NCBI GenBank assembly: GCA_047600765.1 | Contig: JASGKF010000002.1 | Location: 682,001 to 746,000, forward strand | From: Viridibacterium sp047600765 | GTDB taxonomy: Bacteria; Pseudomonadota; Gammaproteobacteria; Burkholderiales; Rhodocyclaceae | Direction of reading: 5' to 3' | Length of the DNA stretch: 64,000 nt | Part shown: in pieces, positions 1 through 10,560 of the stretch | Position numbering within the stretch: position 1 is the first letter of the stretch | Layout: every line of letters begins with the position of its first letter | Position numbers and translations under genes: made by a program | Notes under the pieces: model-generated | The model's input: the letters and a program-made list of their open reading frames with translations, nothing else | Databases searched by the model: none | Told to the model about the DNA's origin: nothing

Positions 1-238
1 GGAGCACCGTGAATCCGGCGGCCGCGTTGTGCTGGGCCGTGACGGCGCCATCGTGCTGTGCCGCAAGGATCAGGAAACGCGCCTCGCTGCCCGCGTGCCG
101 CAACCCATGGGCGCCACGCTGGCGGCTGTGGCTGCCGCCTGGGCACTGGGCCTGACGCCCGAGGCCATCGGCTCGGGTGTGGACAATTTCGAATCGGCTT
201 TTGGCCAGCCGGCCGGCAGCAAGCGCAAGGGGCTGTGA
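1..238 (+). CDS. cphA: Cyanophycin synthetase, C-terminal fragment (upstream copy)
   Basis: Only the last 78 codons lie in the window; the frame is open from base 2 and ends at TGA 236-238. Cyanophycin synthetase polymerises aspartate and arginine into the storage polymer multi-L-arginyl-poly-L-aspartate using ATP. The visible part carries a GATLAAVAAAWALGLTPEAI stretch, which matches the ENVMASVAAAWGAGI stretch of the Mur-ligase-like domain in the next gene. A second complete cphA follows after 70 bases on the same strand, as in the cphA/cphA' tandems of betaproteobacteria. The catalytic ATP-grasp and P-loop regions lie outside the window, so its activity cannot be judged. Confidence 0.8.
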   Translation, partial: EHRESGGRVVLGRDGAIVLCRKDQETRLAARVPQPMGATLAAVAAAWALGLTPEAIGSGVDNFESAFGQPAGSKRKGL

Positions 239-308
239 TGCCGCAGGCCATGACGCTGCGCATCGCCAACCGATTCACGACCGTGACAAGAATGACAGGA
301 CATTGCTG

Positions 309-2882
309 ATGGAAGTTTCCCGCATCCGCGCGCTGCGCGGCCCGAACCTCTGGAGTCGCCACACCTCGATCGAAGCCATCGTCAAATGCGACGCGGCGGA
401 ATGCGAGCTGGAAGAGGGCTCGGCGTTTGACCAGCGCTTGCGCGAGCTTTTCCCGCTGCTGGGCGAGATCAAGGTCGTGGCATTCGGCGAACGCCGTTCG
501 CTGGCCCATGTGCTGGAGACTGCGGCGCTGAGCCTGCAGGCGCAGGCAGGCTGTCCGGTGACCTTCAGCCGCACGACGACGACGCCCGACGAGGGCGTCT
601 GGCAGGTGGTGGTGGAGTACAGCGAAGAAGAAGTCGGCCGCCTCGCCATGACCCTGGCCGAGCAGCTGATTGCTGCTGCATTGTCAGGTGACAGCTTCGA
701 TCTGCCGGGCGCGCTGAAGAGCCTGCAGGATCTCGACGAAGACGTGCGCCTCGGGCCGTCCACGGGCTCCATCGTGCATGCCGCGATGGCGCGTGGCATT
801 CCGTATCGCCGCCTCACCTCGGGCAGCATGGTGCAGTTCGGCTGGGGCAGCAAACAGCGCCGCATCCAGGCTGCCGAGATCGACCGCACCAGCGCCATTG
901 CCGAGTCGATTGCACAGGACAAGGAACTCACCAAGAAGCTGCTCGAAGCCGCTGGCGTGCCGGTGCCCAAGGGCCGCCCTGCGCGCGATGCTGATGACGC
1001 CTGGGCGGCTGCCAACGAGATCGGCTTGCCGGTGGTGGTGAAGCCGCAGGATGGCAACCAGGGCAAGGGCGTGACCGTCAACATCACTACCCGCGAAGGA
1101 CTCGTTGCGGCGTACCAGACCGCGCACGAGATCAGTGATGACGTGCTCGTCGAGCGTTACCTGCCGGGCCATGATTTCCGCATGCTGGTGGTGGGCTCGC
1201 GCTTGGTCGCTGCGGCGCGCCGCGATCCACCGCTGGTGGTGGGGGATGGCGTGCATACCGTGCGCCAGCTGGTCGACGAAGTGAACAAGGACCCGCGTCG
1301 CGGTGAAGGTCATGCGACTTCGCTGACCAAGATCCGCTTCGACGACATTGCTGTCGCGCGACTCGAAATGCAGGGCTTGAAGCCGGACTCGGTGCCGGCC
1401 AAGGGTCTGCGCGTGATCCTGCGCAACAACGCCAACCTGTTGACAGGCGGCACCGCGACCGACGTCACCGACGATGTGCATCCCGATCTGGCTGCGCGTG
1501 CCGTCGCGGCGGCGCAGATGGTGGGGCTCGATGTTTGCGGCGTCGACGTGGTCTGCGAATCCGTGCTGCGCCCGCTCGAAGAACAGCATGGCGGCATCGT
1601 CGAAGTGAATGCTGCACCTGGCCTGCGCATGCACCTCTCGCCTTCGTTCGGCAAGGGCCGCGACGTGGGCGGTGCGATCGTTGGCGAGCTCTATGCGCCC
1701 GGCGACGATGGCCGCATTCCGGTGGTGGCCGTGACCGGCACCAACGGCAAGACCACCACGGTGCGCCTCACTGCGCACCTGCTCGGGGCTGCCGGCCTGC
1801 GTGTGGGCATGACCAACACCGACGGCATCTACGTGCAGGGCAAGCGCATCGACACGGGCGACTGCAGCGGCCCGCGCAGTGCGCGCAATGTGCTGGCGCA
1901 CCCTGACGTCGATGCAGCCGTCTTCGAGACGGCGCGCGGCGGCATGCTGCGTGAAGGCCTGGGCTTCGACCGCTGCAAGGTGGCCGTGGTGACCAACGTC
2001 GGCATGGGCGACCACCTGGGGCTCAACTACATCACCACGGTCGAAGATCTGGCCGTGCTCAAGCGCGTGATCGTGCAGAACGTGTTGACCAATGGCTACG
2101 CCGTGCTCAACGCGGCCGATCCCATCGTGGCGGCCATGTCGGCCAATTGCCCGGGCTCGGTGATTTACTTCGCGCTTGATCCGCACAATCCCGTCATCGT
2201 CGCGCACCGCGCCCAGGGGCGCCGTGTGGTCTTCATCGAAGACCGCCAGATCGTTGCGACCGAGGGCAGCGCCAGCGTGCGCATTCCGCTCAGCCAGGTG
2301 CCGCTGACGCGCAACGGCACGATAGGCTTCCAGGTCGAGAACGTGATGGCTTCGGTGGCCGCCGCCTGGGGCGCCGGCATCGAGTGGAAGGCGATTGCCG
2401 AGGGCCTGGCCAGCTTCGTCAGCGATACCGACAATGCGCCCGGCCGCTTCAATGTATTCGACTACCGTGGCGGCACCATCATTGCGGACTACGGACACAA
2501 CCCGGATGCCATCATGGCCTTGGTGCGTGCTGTCGAGGCCATGCCGGCAAAACGCCGCAGCGTGGTCATCAGCGGTGCGGGTGACCGGCGTGACGAGGAC
2601 ATCCGCCAGCAGACCGAGATCCTCGGCGATGCCTTTGACGAAGTGATCCTCTATCAGGACGCCTGTCAGCGTGGCCGTGCAGACGGCGAGGTGCTGGCCC
2701 TGCTGCGGCAGGGGCTGGAAGGCGCCAGCCGGACGCGCAGCACGCAGGAGATCCACGGCGAGTTCCTCGCCATCGATACGGCCATGGATGCGCTGCAGGA
2801 AGGCGACCTCTGCCTGATCCTCATCGACCAGGTCGACGAGGCGCTGGCGCACATTGCCAAACGGGTGGCCGGGCAGGGCTGA
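309..2882 (+). CDS. cphA: Cyanophycin synthetase (second tandem copy)
   Basis: 857 residues, the usual length for this enzyme. It adds Asp and Arg alternately to a cyanophycin primer with ATP. The N-terminal part is followed by an ATP-grasp domain (about residues 220-470, with VVVKPQDGNQGKGVT). A Mur-ligase-like domain opens with the P-loop VTGTNGKTTT near residue 475 and contains DYGHNPDA further on. ATG 309 is chosen because AGGA lies 8 bases upstream and the protein starts MEVSRIRALRGPN, typical of the family; the frame is open further upstream but overlaps the first cphA. The pair probably forms one operon. Together with phaM downstream it points to storage of both nitrogen and carbon polymers. 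Confidence 0.95.
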   Translation: MEVSRIRALRGPNLWSRHTSIEAIVKCDAAECELEEGSAFDQRLRELFPLLGEIKVVAFGERRSLAHVLETAALSLQAQAGCPVTFSRTTTTPDEGVWQVVVEYSEEEVGRLAMTLAEQLIAAALSGDSFDLPGALKSLQDLDEDVRLGPSTGSIVHAAMARGIPYRRLTSGSMVQFGWGSKQRRIQAAEIDRTSAIAESIAQDKELTKKLLEAAGVPVPKGRPARDADDAWAAANEIGLPVVVKPQDGNQGKGVTVNITTREGLVAAYQTAHEISDDVLVERYLPGHDFRMLVVGSRLVAAARRDPPLVVGDGVHTVRQLVDEVNKDPRRGEGHATSLTKIRFDDIAVARLEMQGLKPDSVPAKGLRVILRNNANLLTGGTATDVTDDVHPDLAARAVAAAQMVGLDVCGVDVVCESVLRPLEEQHGGIVEVNAAPGLRMHLSPSFGKGRDVGGAIVGELYAPGDDGRIPVVAVTGTNGKTTTVRLTAHLLGAAGLRVGMTNTDGIYVQGKRIDTGDCSGPRSARNVLAHPDVDAAVFETARGGMLREGLGFDRCKVAVVTNVGMGDHLGLNYITTVEDLAVLKRVIVQNVLTNGYAVLNAADPIVAAMSANCPGSVIYFALDPHNPVIVAHRAQGRRVVFIEDRQIVATEGSASVRIPLSQVPLTRNGTIGFQVENVMASVAAAWGAGIEWKAIAEGLASFVSDTDNAPGRFNVFDYRGGTIIADYGHNPDAIMALVRAVEAMPAKRRSVVISGAGDRRDEDIRQQTEILGDAFDEVILYQDACQRGRADGEVLALLRQGLEGASRTRSTQEIHGEFLAIDTAMDALQEGDLCLILIDQVDEALAHIAKRVAGQG

Positions 2883-2972
2883 GAGGGCTGATCGGGGCGG
2901 CTTTCCCTGCGGAGAGTCGGTCTGGCTGAGGCGCGGAGTGGGTTCGGCTAGCTTGCCGGGCTTGTCCGCGCC

Positions 2973-3551
2973 TCAGTCGCGTTTACGCCAGCTCCTGCTG
3001 ACCTGGGGCGCCGGCAGCGCGTCTTTCCATTCGCCGGGCGCGATGCCGTCCAGCGACCATTCCCCGATGGCTACGCGGATCAGCCGCAGGGTGGGCAGGC
3101 CAACCGAGGCCGTCATGCGGCGCACCTGCCGGTTGCGTCCTTCGGTCAGCACGATTTCCAGCCACGCTGTCGGTATGGTCTTGCGGAAGCGCACGGGCGG
3201 GTTGCGGGGCCATAACCAGGCCGGCTCTTCCACCTGGCGTGCTTCGCAGGGGCGGGTCATGCGTCCGTCCAGTTCCACGCCACGGCGCAGCTGCGCCATT
3301 GCGGCTTCTTCCGGCGTGCCTTCGACCTGCACGAGGTAGGTCTTGGGCTGCTTGTGGCGCGGGTCGGCCAGCTGGTTCTGCAAGGCGCCATCGTCGGTCA
3401 GCAGCAGCAGGCCTTCGCTATCGGCGTCCAGCCGGCCGGCAGCATAGACGTGCGGCACCTTGACGATGTCGGCCAGGGTGGCGTGACCGGCCTCGCTGGT
3501 GAACTGGCTGAGGACCCCGTAGGGCTTGTTGAGCAGGATGATGCGTGCCAT
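2973..3551 (-). CDS. rluE: rRNA large-subunit pseudouridine synthase, RluE/RsuA family
   Basis: 192 residues. The protein isomerises a uridine of rRNA to pseudouridine. The family signature GRLDADSEGLLLLTDDGAL is present near residue 40, with the catalytic Asp in GRLD, and a second family motif GRNRQVRRM occurs near residue 140. It starts directly with the catalytic domain (MARIILLNKPYGVLSQF) and has no N-terminal S4 domain, which fits RluE (23S rRNA, U2457 in E. coli) better than RsuA or RluB. The ATG at 3551 is used because an in-frame start further upstream (3566) would only add five atypical residues. The exact target base is inferred from the family only. Confidence 0.85.
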   Translation of the reverse strand: MARIILLNKPYGVLSQFTSEAGHATLADIVKVPHVYAAGRLDADSEGLLLLTDDGALQNQLADPRHKQPKTYLVQVEGTPEEAAMAQLRRGVELDGRMTRPCEARQVEEPAWLWPRNPPVRFRKTIPTAWLEIVLTEGRNRQVRRMTASVGLPTLRLIRVAIGEWSLDGIAPGEWKDALPAPQVSRSWRKRD

Positions 3552-3612
3552 TGCTGGAAAAACCACAAACAGGAAGCAGAACGGCCGGAAAGCAGGACCA
3601 GACCGGCAGAAA

Positions 3613-3642
3613 CAAAAAGGCCCGCAGTGATGCGGGCCTTTC
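3613..3642 (-). terminator. Rho-independent terminator of the cold-shock gene
   Basis: The hairpin GGCCCGCA-GTGA-TGCGGGCC is followed on the minus strand by TTTTTG, 30 bases after the csp stop codon. Confidence 0.85.
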
Positions 3643-3672
3643 AGTTTGCCATGCGGCTTGCGCCGCCGGCCA

Positions 3673-3879
3673 TCACGAAGCGCGGGCGATGTTCGAAGCC
3701 TGCTTGCCCTTCGGGCCCTGCAGCACGTCGAAGGTGACTTTTTCGCCTTCCTTCAACGACTTGAAGCCGTTCATGGTGATTGCCGAGAAGTGTGCGAACA
3801 GATCCTCGCTGCCATCGTCCGGCGTAATAAAGCCGAAACCTTTTGCGTCGTTAAACCACTTGACTGTACCGGTTGCCAT
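3673..3879 (-). CDS. CspA-family cold-shock protein
   Basis: 68 residues forming one cold-shock (OB-fold) domain. RNP1-type KGFGFITPDDG and RNP2-like DLFAHFSAI are present, and the start MATGTVKWFNDAKGFG is typical of betaproteobacterial CspA. Such proteins bind single-stranded RNA and DNA and act as RNA chaperones. An AGAGGAAG ribosome site lies just upstream of ATG 3879. The predicted promoter at 4057-4029 gives a leader of about 140 bases, a feature of cold-inducible csp genes. Whether this member is cold-induced or constitutive cannot be told from sequence. Confidence 0.95.
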   Translation of the reverse strand: MATGTVKWFNDAKGFGFITPDDGSEDLFAHFSAITMNGFKSLKEGEKVTFDVLQGPKGKQASNIARAS

Positions 3880-4028
3880 TTTGTCTTCCTCTAACTCTTT
3901 TGATGTCTTACAAACTGCGGCTTCTTGTCCGAACCGCCTCTCGAGGCCCGGGTGAGAAACCTCCCTCCCCGGTGCGCCCCAAATGCGTGCCGTGATGCGA
4001 ATACTGGCTGCCGTTCGGGCACAGCGGG

Positions 4029-4057
4029 CTTTTACGCCATGCGCAGAAAGGCGTCAA
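4029..4057 (-). promoter_or_regulatory. Predicted sigma-70 promoter of the cold-shock gene
   Basis: On the minus strand TTGACG (4057-4052) and TAAAAG (4034-4029) are separated by 17 bases. Transcription would start near 4022, leaving a leader of about 140 bases before the csp ATG. The rest of the 538-base divergent region 3880-4417 shows no convincing gene; it must also hold the clpS promoter, which I could not place. Confidence 0.5.
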
Positions 4058-4417
4058 GACAGGTAAAGGTGGCTTGCAATGTGGCGCTGCGGAAGGATTT
4101 GGCAAAATCAAAAATGAGTCATCGATATCGGCATGTGTGTTGCTAGGATGAAGTGTGGGCTAGATGGCCGCGAAGGCTTGAACTGATTGAATCAGGCCGC
4201 ATTTGCTGAGTTCAGGAAGCATTCAACGGTGACGGGTTTCTGGCTGTTGCGTTGCAGCGCAAGTTTCTGGCAATTTTTTGTCGTAAATGTCGTGTGAGTG
4301 GTGTCGTGATTTGTCAGTTGTGTGGACGTGGATGCCTGGTCGGGTTGAGCTGCTTGCTGTGTGCGCTGGTCCGCGAGTAACGCGGCGAAGCGTCGAAGTC
4401 TGTTTTTAGTGATTAGA

Positions 4418-4735
4418 ATGGCTCGCATGGCCACCCGGAAACACTCTGAATCGATACTCGAGGCGGAACGAACCAAAGTTCAACCGCCCCGTCTATACAA
4501 AGTGATGTTGTTGAACGACGACTTCACACCGATGGATTTTGTTGTAACTGTCTTGCAGCGTTTCTTTTCCATGGATCGGGAGCAGGCGACCCGTGTCATG
4601 CTGGAAGTGCACCGCAATGGGCAGGGAGTCTGCGGCGTTTTTTCGCGGGATGTGGCAGCAACGAAGGTGGAGCAGGTGAGCAGCTTCGCCCGGGAGCACC
4701 AGCATCCCTTGGCCTGTGTGATGGAGGAAGAGTAA
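4418..4735 (+). CDS. clpS: ATP-dependent Clp protease adaptor ClpS
   Basis: 105 residues. ClpS binds the N-domain of ClpA and delivers N-end-rule substrates to ClpAP. Conserved stretches LYKVMLLNDDFTPMDFV and VHRNGQGVCGVFSRDVAATK are present, with a conserved Asn-Asp-Asp segment and His in the substrate pocket region. The start is uncertain: ATG 4418 and ATG 4427 (MATRKHSES) are both possible and no strong ribosome site favours either. The stop codon touches clpA directly (TAA, then ATG 4736), so the two are co-translated partners. Confidence 0.93.
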   Translation: MARMATRKHSESILEAERTKVQPPRLYKVMLLNDDFTPMDFVVTVLQRFFSMDREQATRVMLEVHRNGQGVCGVFSRDVAATKVEQVSSFAREHQHPLACVMEEE

Positions 4736-7013
4736 ATGATTGCGCAAGAGCTGGAAGTCAGTCTCCACATGGCCTTCGTTGAGGCGCGCCAGAAGCGCCA
4801 CGAGTTCATCACTGTCGAGCACCTGCTGCTGGCGTTGCTCGATAACCCCTCGGCAGCCGAGGTCTTGCGAGCGTGCGCGGTGAATATCGACGAACTGCGA
4901 CGCGAGCTCACCAAGTTCATCGCCGACCACACGCCAACCGTGTCCGGCACCGAAGAGATCGACACGCAACCGACGCTGGGTTTCCAGCGCGTGATCCAGC
5001 GTGCCATCCTGCATGTGCAGTCTTCGGGCAAGAAGGAAGTGACCGGCGCCAACGTGCTCGTCGCGATCTTCGGCGAGAAGGATTCGCACGCGGTCTACTT
5101 CCTGCAACGCCAGGGCGTGACGCGCCTCGACGTGGTCAATTTCATCTCCCACGGTATCGCCAAGACACCGTCGCAAAGCCCGGCTTCCTCGCCCAAGAAC
5201 AGCGATGAACAGTCCGAGTCTGGCGAGGCCGAGGCGCAGGGTGCCGGCGGTGCGCTGGAGAGCTACACGCAGAACCTCAACCAGCAAGCGCTGGTGGGCA
5301 AGATCGATCCTCTCATTGGCCGTGACAAGGAGCTGGAGCGCGTCATCCAGACCCTCTGCCGTCGTCGCAAGAACAACCCCTTGCTGGTCGGTGAAGCCGG
5401 CGTGGGCAAGACCGCCATTGCCGAAGGCCTCGCACGCCGCATCGTCGAAGGCCGCGTGCCCGAAGTGCTGGAGAACGCCCAGGTCTACGCGCTGGACATG
5501 GGTGCACTGCTGGCCGGCACCAAGTACCGTGGCGATTTCGAGCAACGCCTCAAGGCTGTGCTGAAGCAGCTGGTCGAAAACCAGAACGCGATCCTCTTCA
5601 TCGACGAGATCCACACCCTGATCGGTGCGGGTGCTGCGTCGGGCGGCACGCTGGACGCCAGCAACCTGCTCAAGCCGGCGCTGTCCTCGGGCCAGATGAA
5701 GTGCATCGGCGCGACGACCTATACCGAGTACCGCACGATCTTCGAGAAGGATCACGCGCTGTCACGCCGCTTCCAGAAGATCGATGTGAACGAACCGACG
5801 GTGCCTGAGACCATCGAGATCCTCAAGGGGCTCAAGAGCCGCTTCGAGGAGCATCACGGCATCAAGTACTCGACGGCCGCGATCACCAGTGCTGCCGAGC
5901 TGTCGGCGCGCTTCATCAATGACCGTCACCTGCCGGACAAGGCCATCGACGTGATCGACGAAGCGGGTGCCGCGCAGCGCATCCTGCCGAAGTCGAAGCA
6001 GAAGAAGACCATCGGCAAGGGAGAGATCGAAGAGATCGTCGCCAAGATCGCACGCATCCCGCCGCGCTCGGTATCGAACGACGACCGTGCTGCGCTGGCC
6101 AATCTCGACCGTGACCTCAAGAACATGGTCTTCGGTCAGGATCCCGCCATCGAGGCACTGGCCAAGTCGATCAAGATGTCGCGCTCGGGTCTGGGCAATC
6201 CGCTCAAGCCCATCGGTGCCTTCCTGTTCAGCGGCCCCACGGGTGTTGGCAAGACCGAAGTGGCGCGTCAGCTGGCCTACACGCTGGGCATCGAGCTGGT
6301 GCGCTTCGACATGTCGGAATACATGGAGCGTCACGCGGTCAGCCGCCTCATTGGCGCGCCTCCGGGCTATGTCGGTTTCGACCAGGGCGGCCTGCTGACC
6401 GAGGCCGTCGAACAAGAAGCCACATTGCGTGCTGCTGCTCGACGAAATCGAGAAGGCACATCCGGACATCTACAACATCCTGTTGCAGGTGATGGACCAC
6501 GGCAAGCTGACCGACAACAACGGGCGTCAGGCTGACTTCCGCAACGTGATCATCATCATGACCACCAACGCGGGCCAGGAAGCGCTGACCAAGTCGACCA
6601 TGGGCTTCACCAGCAGCAAGGCGCCGGGCGACGAAATGGGCGAGATCAAGCGCCTGTTCACGCCGGAGTTCCGTAACCGCCTGGACGCAACCATTTCGTT
6701 CAAGCCGCTGGATCGCGAGATCATCATGCGTGTCGTCAACAAGTTCCTGCTGCAGCTGGAAGCGCAGTTGCAGGAGAAGAAGGTCGAGGTCAGCTTCAGC
6801 GACAAGCTGCGTAGCTGGCTGGGCGAGAAGGGCTTTGATCCGCTGATGGGTGCCCGGCCGATGTCGCGTCTGATCCAGGACACGATCCGCTCCGCGCTGG
6901 CTGACGAGCTGCTGTTCGGCCGTCTGGCCAGTGGTGGCAAGGTCAGCATCGATGTGGATGGTGACGGCAAGGTGTCGCTGCATTTCGACGAGCTGGAAGA
7001 AGCGCACGCCTGA
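4736..7013 (+). CDS. clpA: ATP-dependent Clp protease ATPase subunit ClpA, with one-base frameshift
   Basis: ClpA unfolds proteins and feeds them to ClpP. The N-terminal Clp repeats span residues 1-143. Walker A of D1 (GEAGVGKTA) lies near residue 218 and D2 Walker A (GPTGVGKTE) near 500, followed by D2 Walker B (VLLLDEIEKAHPD) and the C-terminal D2 small domain. The frame breaks at about 6414-6418: GAA CAA GAA GCC should read as GAA CA(G/A) AAG CCA CAT TGC. Removing one base gives 758 residues, the length of E. coli ClpA. As written, the first frame runs to 6535 with an aberrant end (599 residues) and lacks D2 Walker B and sensor 2. Either a sequence error, a real mutation or +1 recoding could explain it. 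Confidence 0.92.
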
Positions 7014-7034
7014 CCCTTCGCCCCCGCGACATGA

Positions 7035-7064
7035 AATGGCCCGGTTGTACCGGGCCATTTTTTT
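7035..7064 (+). terminator. Rho-independent terminator after clpA
   Basis: A 10-bp stem AATGGCCCGG/CCGGGCCATT with loop TTGTA is followed by seven T. Confidence 0.9.
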
Positions 7065-7414
7065 CGCCTGTGGGCCGCGCGGGTGACACCGCACCAAGGC
7101 GTTCTGTTTTGTACGGCGAGCTACCTGAAACTCCCTAAGGGCTAACCCGAGGGTTGGTGCGCTGCCGCGAACTTTTTGTCTTGGTGACCGATTTGTGATT
7201 TTGCATTGTGAAATTGTTTTTGTATTTTGTTGAAAATAAACAACTTATTGTTTGTTGTGTCTTATACAAGAGTGTTTGCTGCGTAGCCGCATCGCTTCCT
7301 ATACTCCGCTCGTGTTCAAGCAATTCCCCGATCAGCTGATCGGCCTATCGGAAGGCTGCCCAATCCGGGCAGGGAGCGACGGACGCATCAAGCGCAGCAG
7401 CGAAGGAGGGTGAC
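7065..7414 (+). promoter_or_regulatory. aceA upstream region with predicted promoter and structured leader
   Basis: This 350-base stretch has no gene. A strongly AT-rich tract covers about 7185-7265. A sigma-70-like promoter is seen at TTGCTG 7276-7281, 18-base spacer, TATACT 7300-7305. The presumed leader of about 100 bases contains a perfect 16-base palindrome CCGATCAGCTGATCGG (7328-7343) and a second hairpin, GCTGCCC/GGGCAGG, ending near 7374. The ribosome site GAAGGAGG precedes aceA. The AT tract and palindrome are candidate regulator sites for acetate or fatty-acid control, but the regulator is unknown. Confidence 0.5.
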
Positions 7415-8725
<1,311 letters not shown>

Positions 8726-8743
8726 GCGATTGCATTACGCATG

Positions 8744-8783
8744 AAAAAGCCCGGTCACCTTGCGGTGGCCGGGCTTTGTTGTT
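8744..8783. terminator. Bidirectional terminator between aceA and the cupin gene
   Basis: The hairpin AAAGCCCGGTCACC/GGTGGCCGGGCTTT has T runs on both strands and lies between two convergent genes. Confidence 0.85.
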
Positions 8784-8791
8784 TCTGACGC

Positions 8792-9121
8792 TCAGGCCTT
8801 GCGGAAGTCTTCGCGCGGCGGGCTGAAGGTGTCGTACAGCAGGGTCTCTTCGCCCTGCATCGCAAGGAAGCCGTGCTTCTTGCCGCCGGGCACGAGGATC
8901 ACATCACCGGTGCGCATCTCGTAGCTTTGGCCCTCGATGGAATAGGTGCCGCCGCCATAGACCACCAGCGTAGTCTGCTCGTGCGGATGGCTGTGCTCGT
9001 AGCCCTCGGCGCCCGGCTGGAAGTGCACTTCCACCTGCATCAGCTTCTCGCCATCGGCCACGATGCGGCGCTTGATGCCACCGCCAAGGTCTTCCCATTC
9101 GGGTTTCTTCAATTCAGGCAT
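8792..9121 (-). CDS. Small cupin-domain protein
   Basis: 109 residues, a single cupin barrel. Motif 1 (EHSHPHEQTTLVVYGG) supplies His and Glu metal ligands, and motif 2 is VPGGKKHGF. Such proteins are soluble metal-binding barrels ranging from sugar binding to dioxygenases, and no specific substrate can be assigned. An AAGGAAG ribosome site lies upstream of ATG 9121. It is transcribed divergently from the pectate lyase gene, so a role in uronate metabolism is conceivable (KdgF-like cupins process unsaturated uronates), but this is inference from position and size only. Confidence 0.85.
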   Translation of the reverse strand: MPELKKPEWEDLGGGIKRRIVADGEKLMQVEVHFQPGAEGYEHSHPHEQTTLVVYGGGTYSIEGQSYEMRTGDVILVPGGKKHGFLAMQGEETLLYDTFSPPREDFRKA

Positions 9122-9285
9122 TGCGGCTTCCTTTCCGGTTTCAACACGGCGTAATGGCGGGATTTTACTCCCTGCCGTGCTTGTCGCGATGAAGGTTGGC
9201 CTTTGTGTAGGGAAGTGCTATCAATACGGCACGTCGCCAGCCCTCATTCGTGCGACGGATCATAAATTTCCAGGAGACATGTCGC

Positions 9286-10497
9286 ATGAAATCCAGAATC
9301 GCCCTCGCCGGCGCATTGCTGCTGCTAGCGGGTACCGCCTCGGCAGCCAATCGTCCCGCCGGCTACGTCACCATCTGTACCGAAGGCAAGACCTGCTCGG
9401 TCGCCACCTCCACCAACGTGGCCTTCGGTCGCGCTGACAAATTTTTCTACAAGACGCTGACGGGCAGCTTCGTGTGTAACGAAGCGACCTTCGGTGGCAA
9501 GGTTGCCGGTGGTACCAACGAGTGTTCGGTGCCGTCCGGTACCAGCAGCTCGTCGTCGCTTTCGTCGGCCTCGTCGAGCAAGTCCTCGTCTTCCGTGGCG
9601 TCCAGTGTCGCGAGCAGTTCTTCGAGCAAATCGTCTTCGAGCGTGGCTTCGTCCAGCGTAGCCAGCAGCTCGTCCAGCAAGTCCTCAGTGGCCAGCTCTT
9701 CGCAGCAGTCGCAGTCCGGCTCCTATGTCAGCGGCCAGGGCTTCTACCCCGGTTGCAAGATGCCCACGGCAACCGAAACCGTGCAGCTCTCCGCGACGCT
9801 GGTCGTGCCGGCCAATACCGTGTTCGATGGTGGTAACAAGCGCTACAACCTCTCCGGTGGTTCGCAGGCTGAAGGTCAGCCGGCTGTCATCGACGTGCAG
9901 GACGGTGCAACGGTCAAGAACGTCATCATCGGCACGCTGGCCTCTGATGGCATCCACTGCCTGGGCAGCTGCACGCTGCAGAACGTGTGGTGGGAAGACA
10001 TTGGTGAAGATGCTGCAACGGCCATGGGCCCCGCCGGCTCGGTCATGAGCATCAACTGCGGTGGTGCATACAACGGCTCCGACAAGACCTTCCAGCACAA
10101 CGGTCGTGGCGAGTTCCGCCTCAGCAACTTCTACATCCAGACCTCGGGCAAGGTCTATCGCTCGTGTGGTGACTGCACCGGCAACGGCGGGCCGCGCAAG
10201 TTGACCATCACCAACGTGGCGACGCGTGACGTGAAGACCTATGTCGGCATCAACCTCAACTACGGTGACAACACGACGATCCGCAGCGTGATCCTCGACA
10301 ACACCGGTGATGCGCGCACCAAGCTTTGCCAGGCATATATCGGCAAGGTCAAGGGCGAGGGCAGCTCGGAGACGCTGGGCGTGTTCTGGAACACCGCGCA
10401 GTGCAATGTGCGTACCGAAGACGTCACGCTTCTTGGCCCGAGTCGCGTCAATCCGGGTGAGTGCAGCATCTCGGATTGCAGCGCGTATCAGAAGTAA
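9286..10497 (+). CDS. Secreted pectate lyase, PL3 family, with poly-serine linker
   Basis: 403 residues. A signal peptide (MKSRIALAGALLLLAGTASA) precedes a cysteine-containing N-terminal module of about 60 residues (to residue 83). A Ser-rich linker runs from about residue 84 to 144, and a PL3 pectate lyase domain follows (DGIHCLGSCTLQNVWWEDIG, KTFQHNGRGEF, NLNYGDNTTI). PL3 enzymes cut polygalacturonate by beta-elimination with calcium. Poly-serine linkers are a habit of Cellvibrio- and Saccharophagus-type plant-wall enzymes. ATG 9286 follows AGGAG by 9 bases. A related, linker-free lyase lies at 51519-52244. Confidence 0.9.
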   Translation: MKSRIALAGALLLLAGTASAANRPAGYVTICTEGKTCSVATSTNVAFGRADKFFYKTLTGSFVCNEATFGGKVAGGTNECSVPSGTSSSSSLSSASSSKSSSSVASSVASSSSSKSSSSVASSSVASSSSSKSSVASSSQQSQSGSYVSGQGFYPGCKMPTATETVQLSATLVVPANTVFDGGNKRYNLSGGSQAEGQPAVIDVQDGATVKNVIIGTLASDGIHCLGSCTLQNVWWEDIGEDAATAMGPAGSVMSINCGGAYNGSDKTFQHNGRGEFRLSNFYIQTSGKVYRSCGDCTGNGGPRKLTITNVATRDVKTYVGINLNYGDNTTIRSVILDNTGDARTKLCQAYIGKVKGEGSSETLGVFWNTAQCNVRTEDVTLLGPSRVNPGECSISDCSAYQK

Positions 10498-10513
10498 GCA
10501 AACCACGTAAAAG

Positions 10514-10547
10514 CAAAAAGGCCGCAGCAACGCTGCGGCCTTTTTGT
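10514..10547. terminator. Bidirectional terminator between pectate lyase and phosphohexomutase genes
   Basis: GGCCGCAG-CAACG-CTGCGGCC is flanked by A5 and T5 and sits between convergent genes. Confidence 0.9.
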
Positions 10548-10560
10548 TTGACACGCGCAC

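Noticed and set aside
9447..9680. Minus-strand frame rich in Leu, Glu and Asp opposite the serine linker.
   Set aside because: It is the complement of Ser codons and has no start context or family.
9535..9720. Tandem short repeats in the serine-rich stretch, considered as a CRISPR or satellite array.
   Set aside because: They are degenerate Ser codons in frame within the lyase linker; there are no regular spacers. No CRISPR array was seen anywhere in the window.
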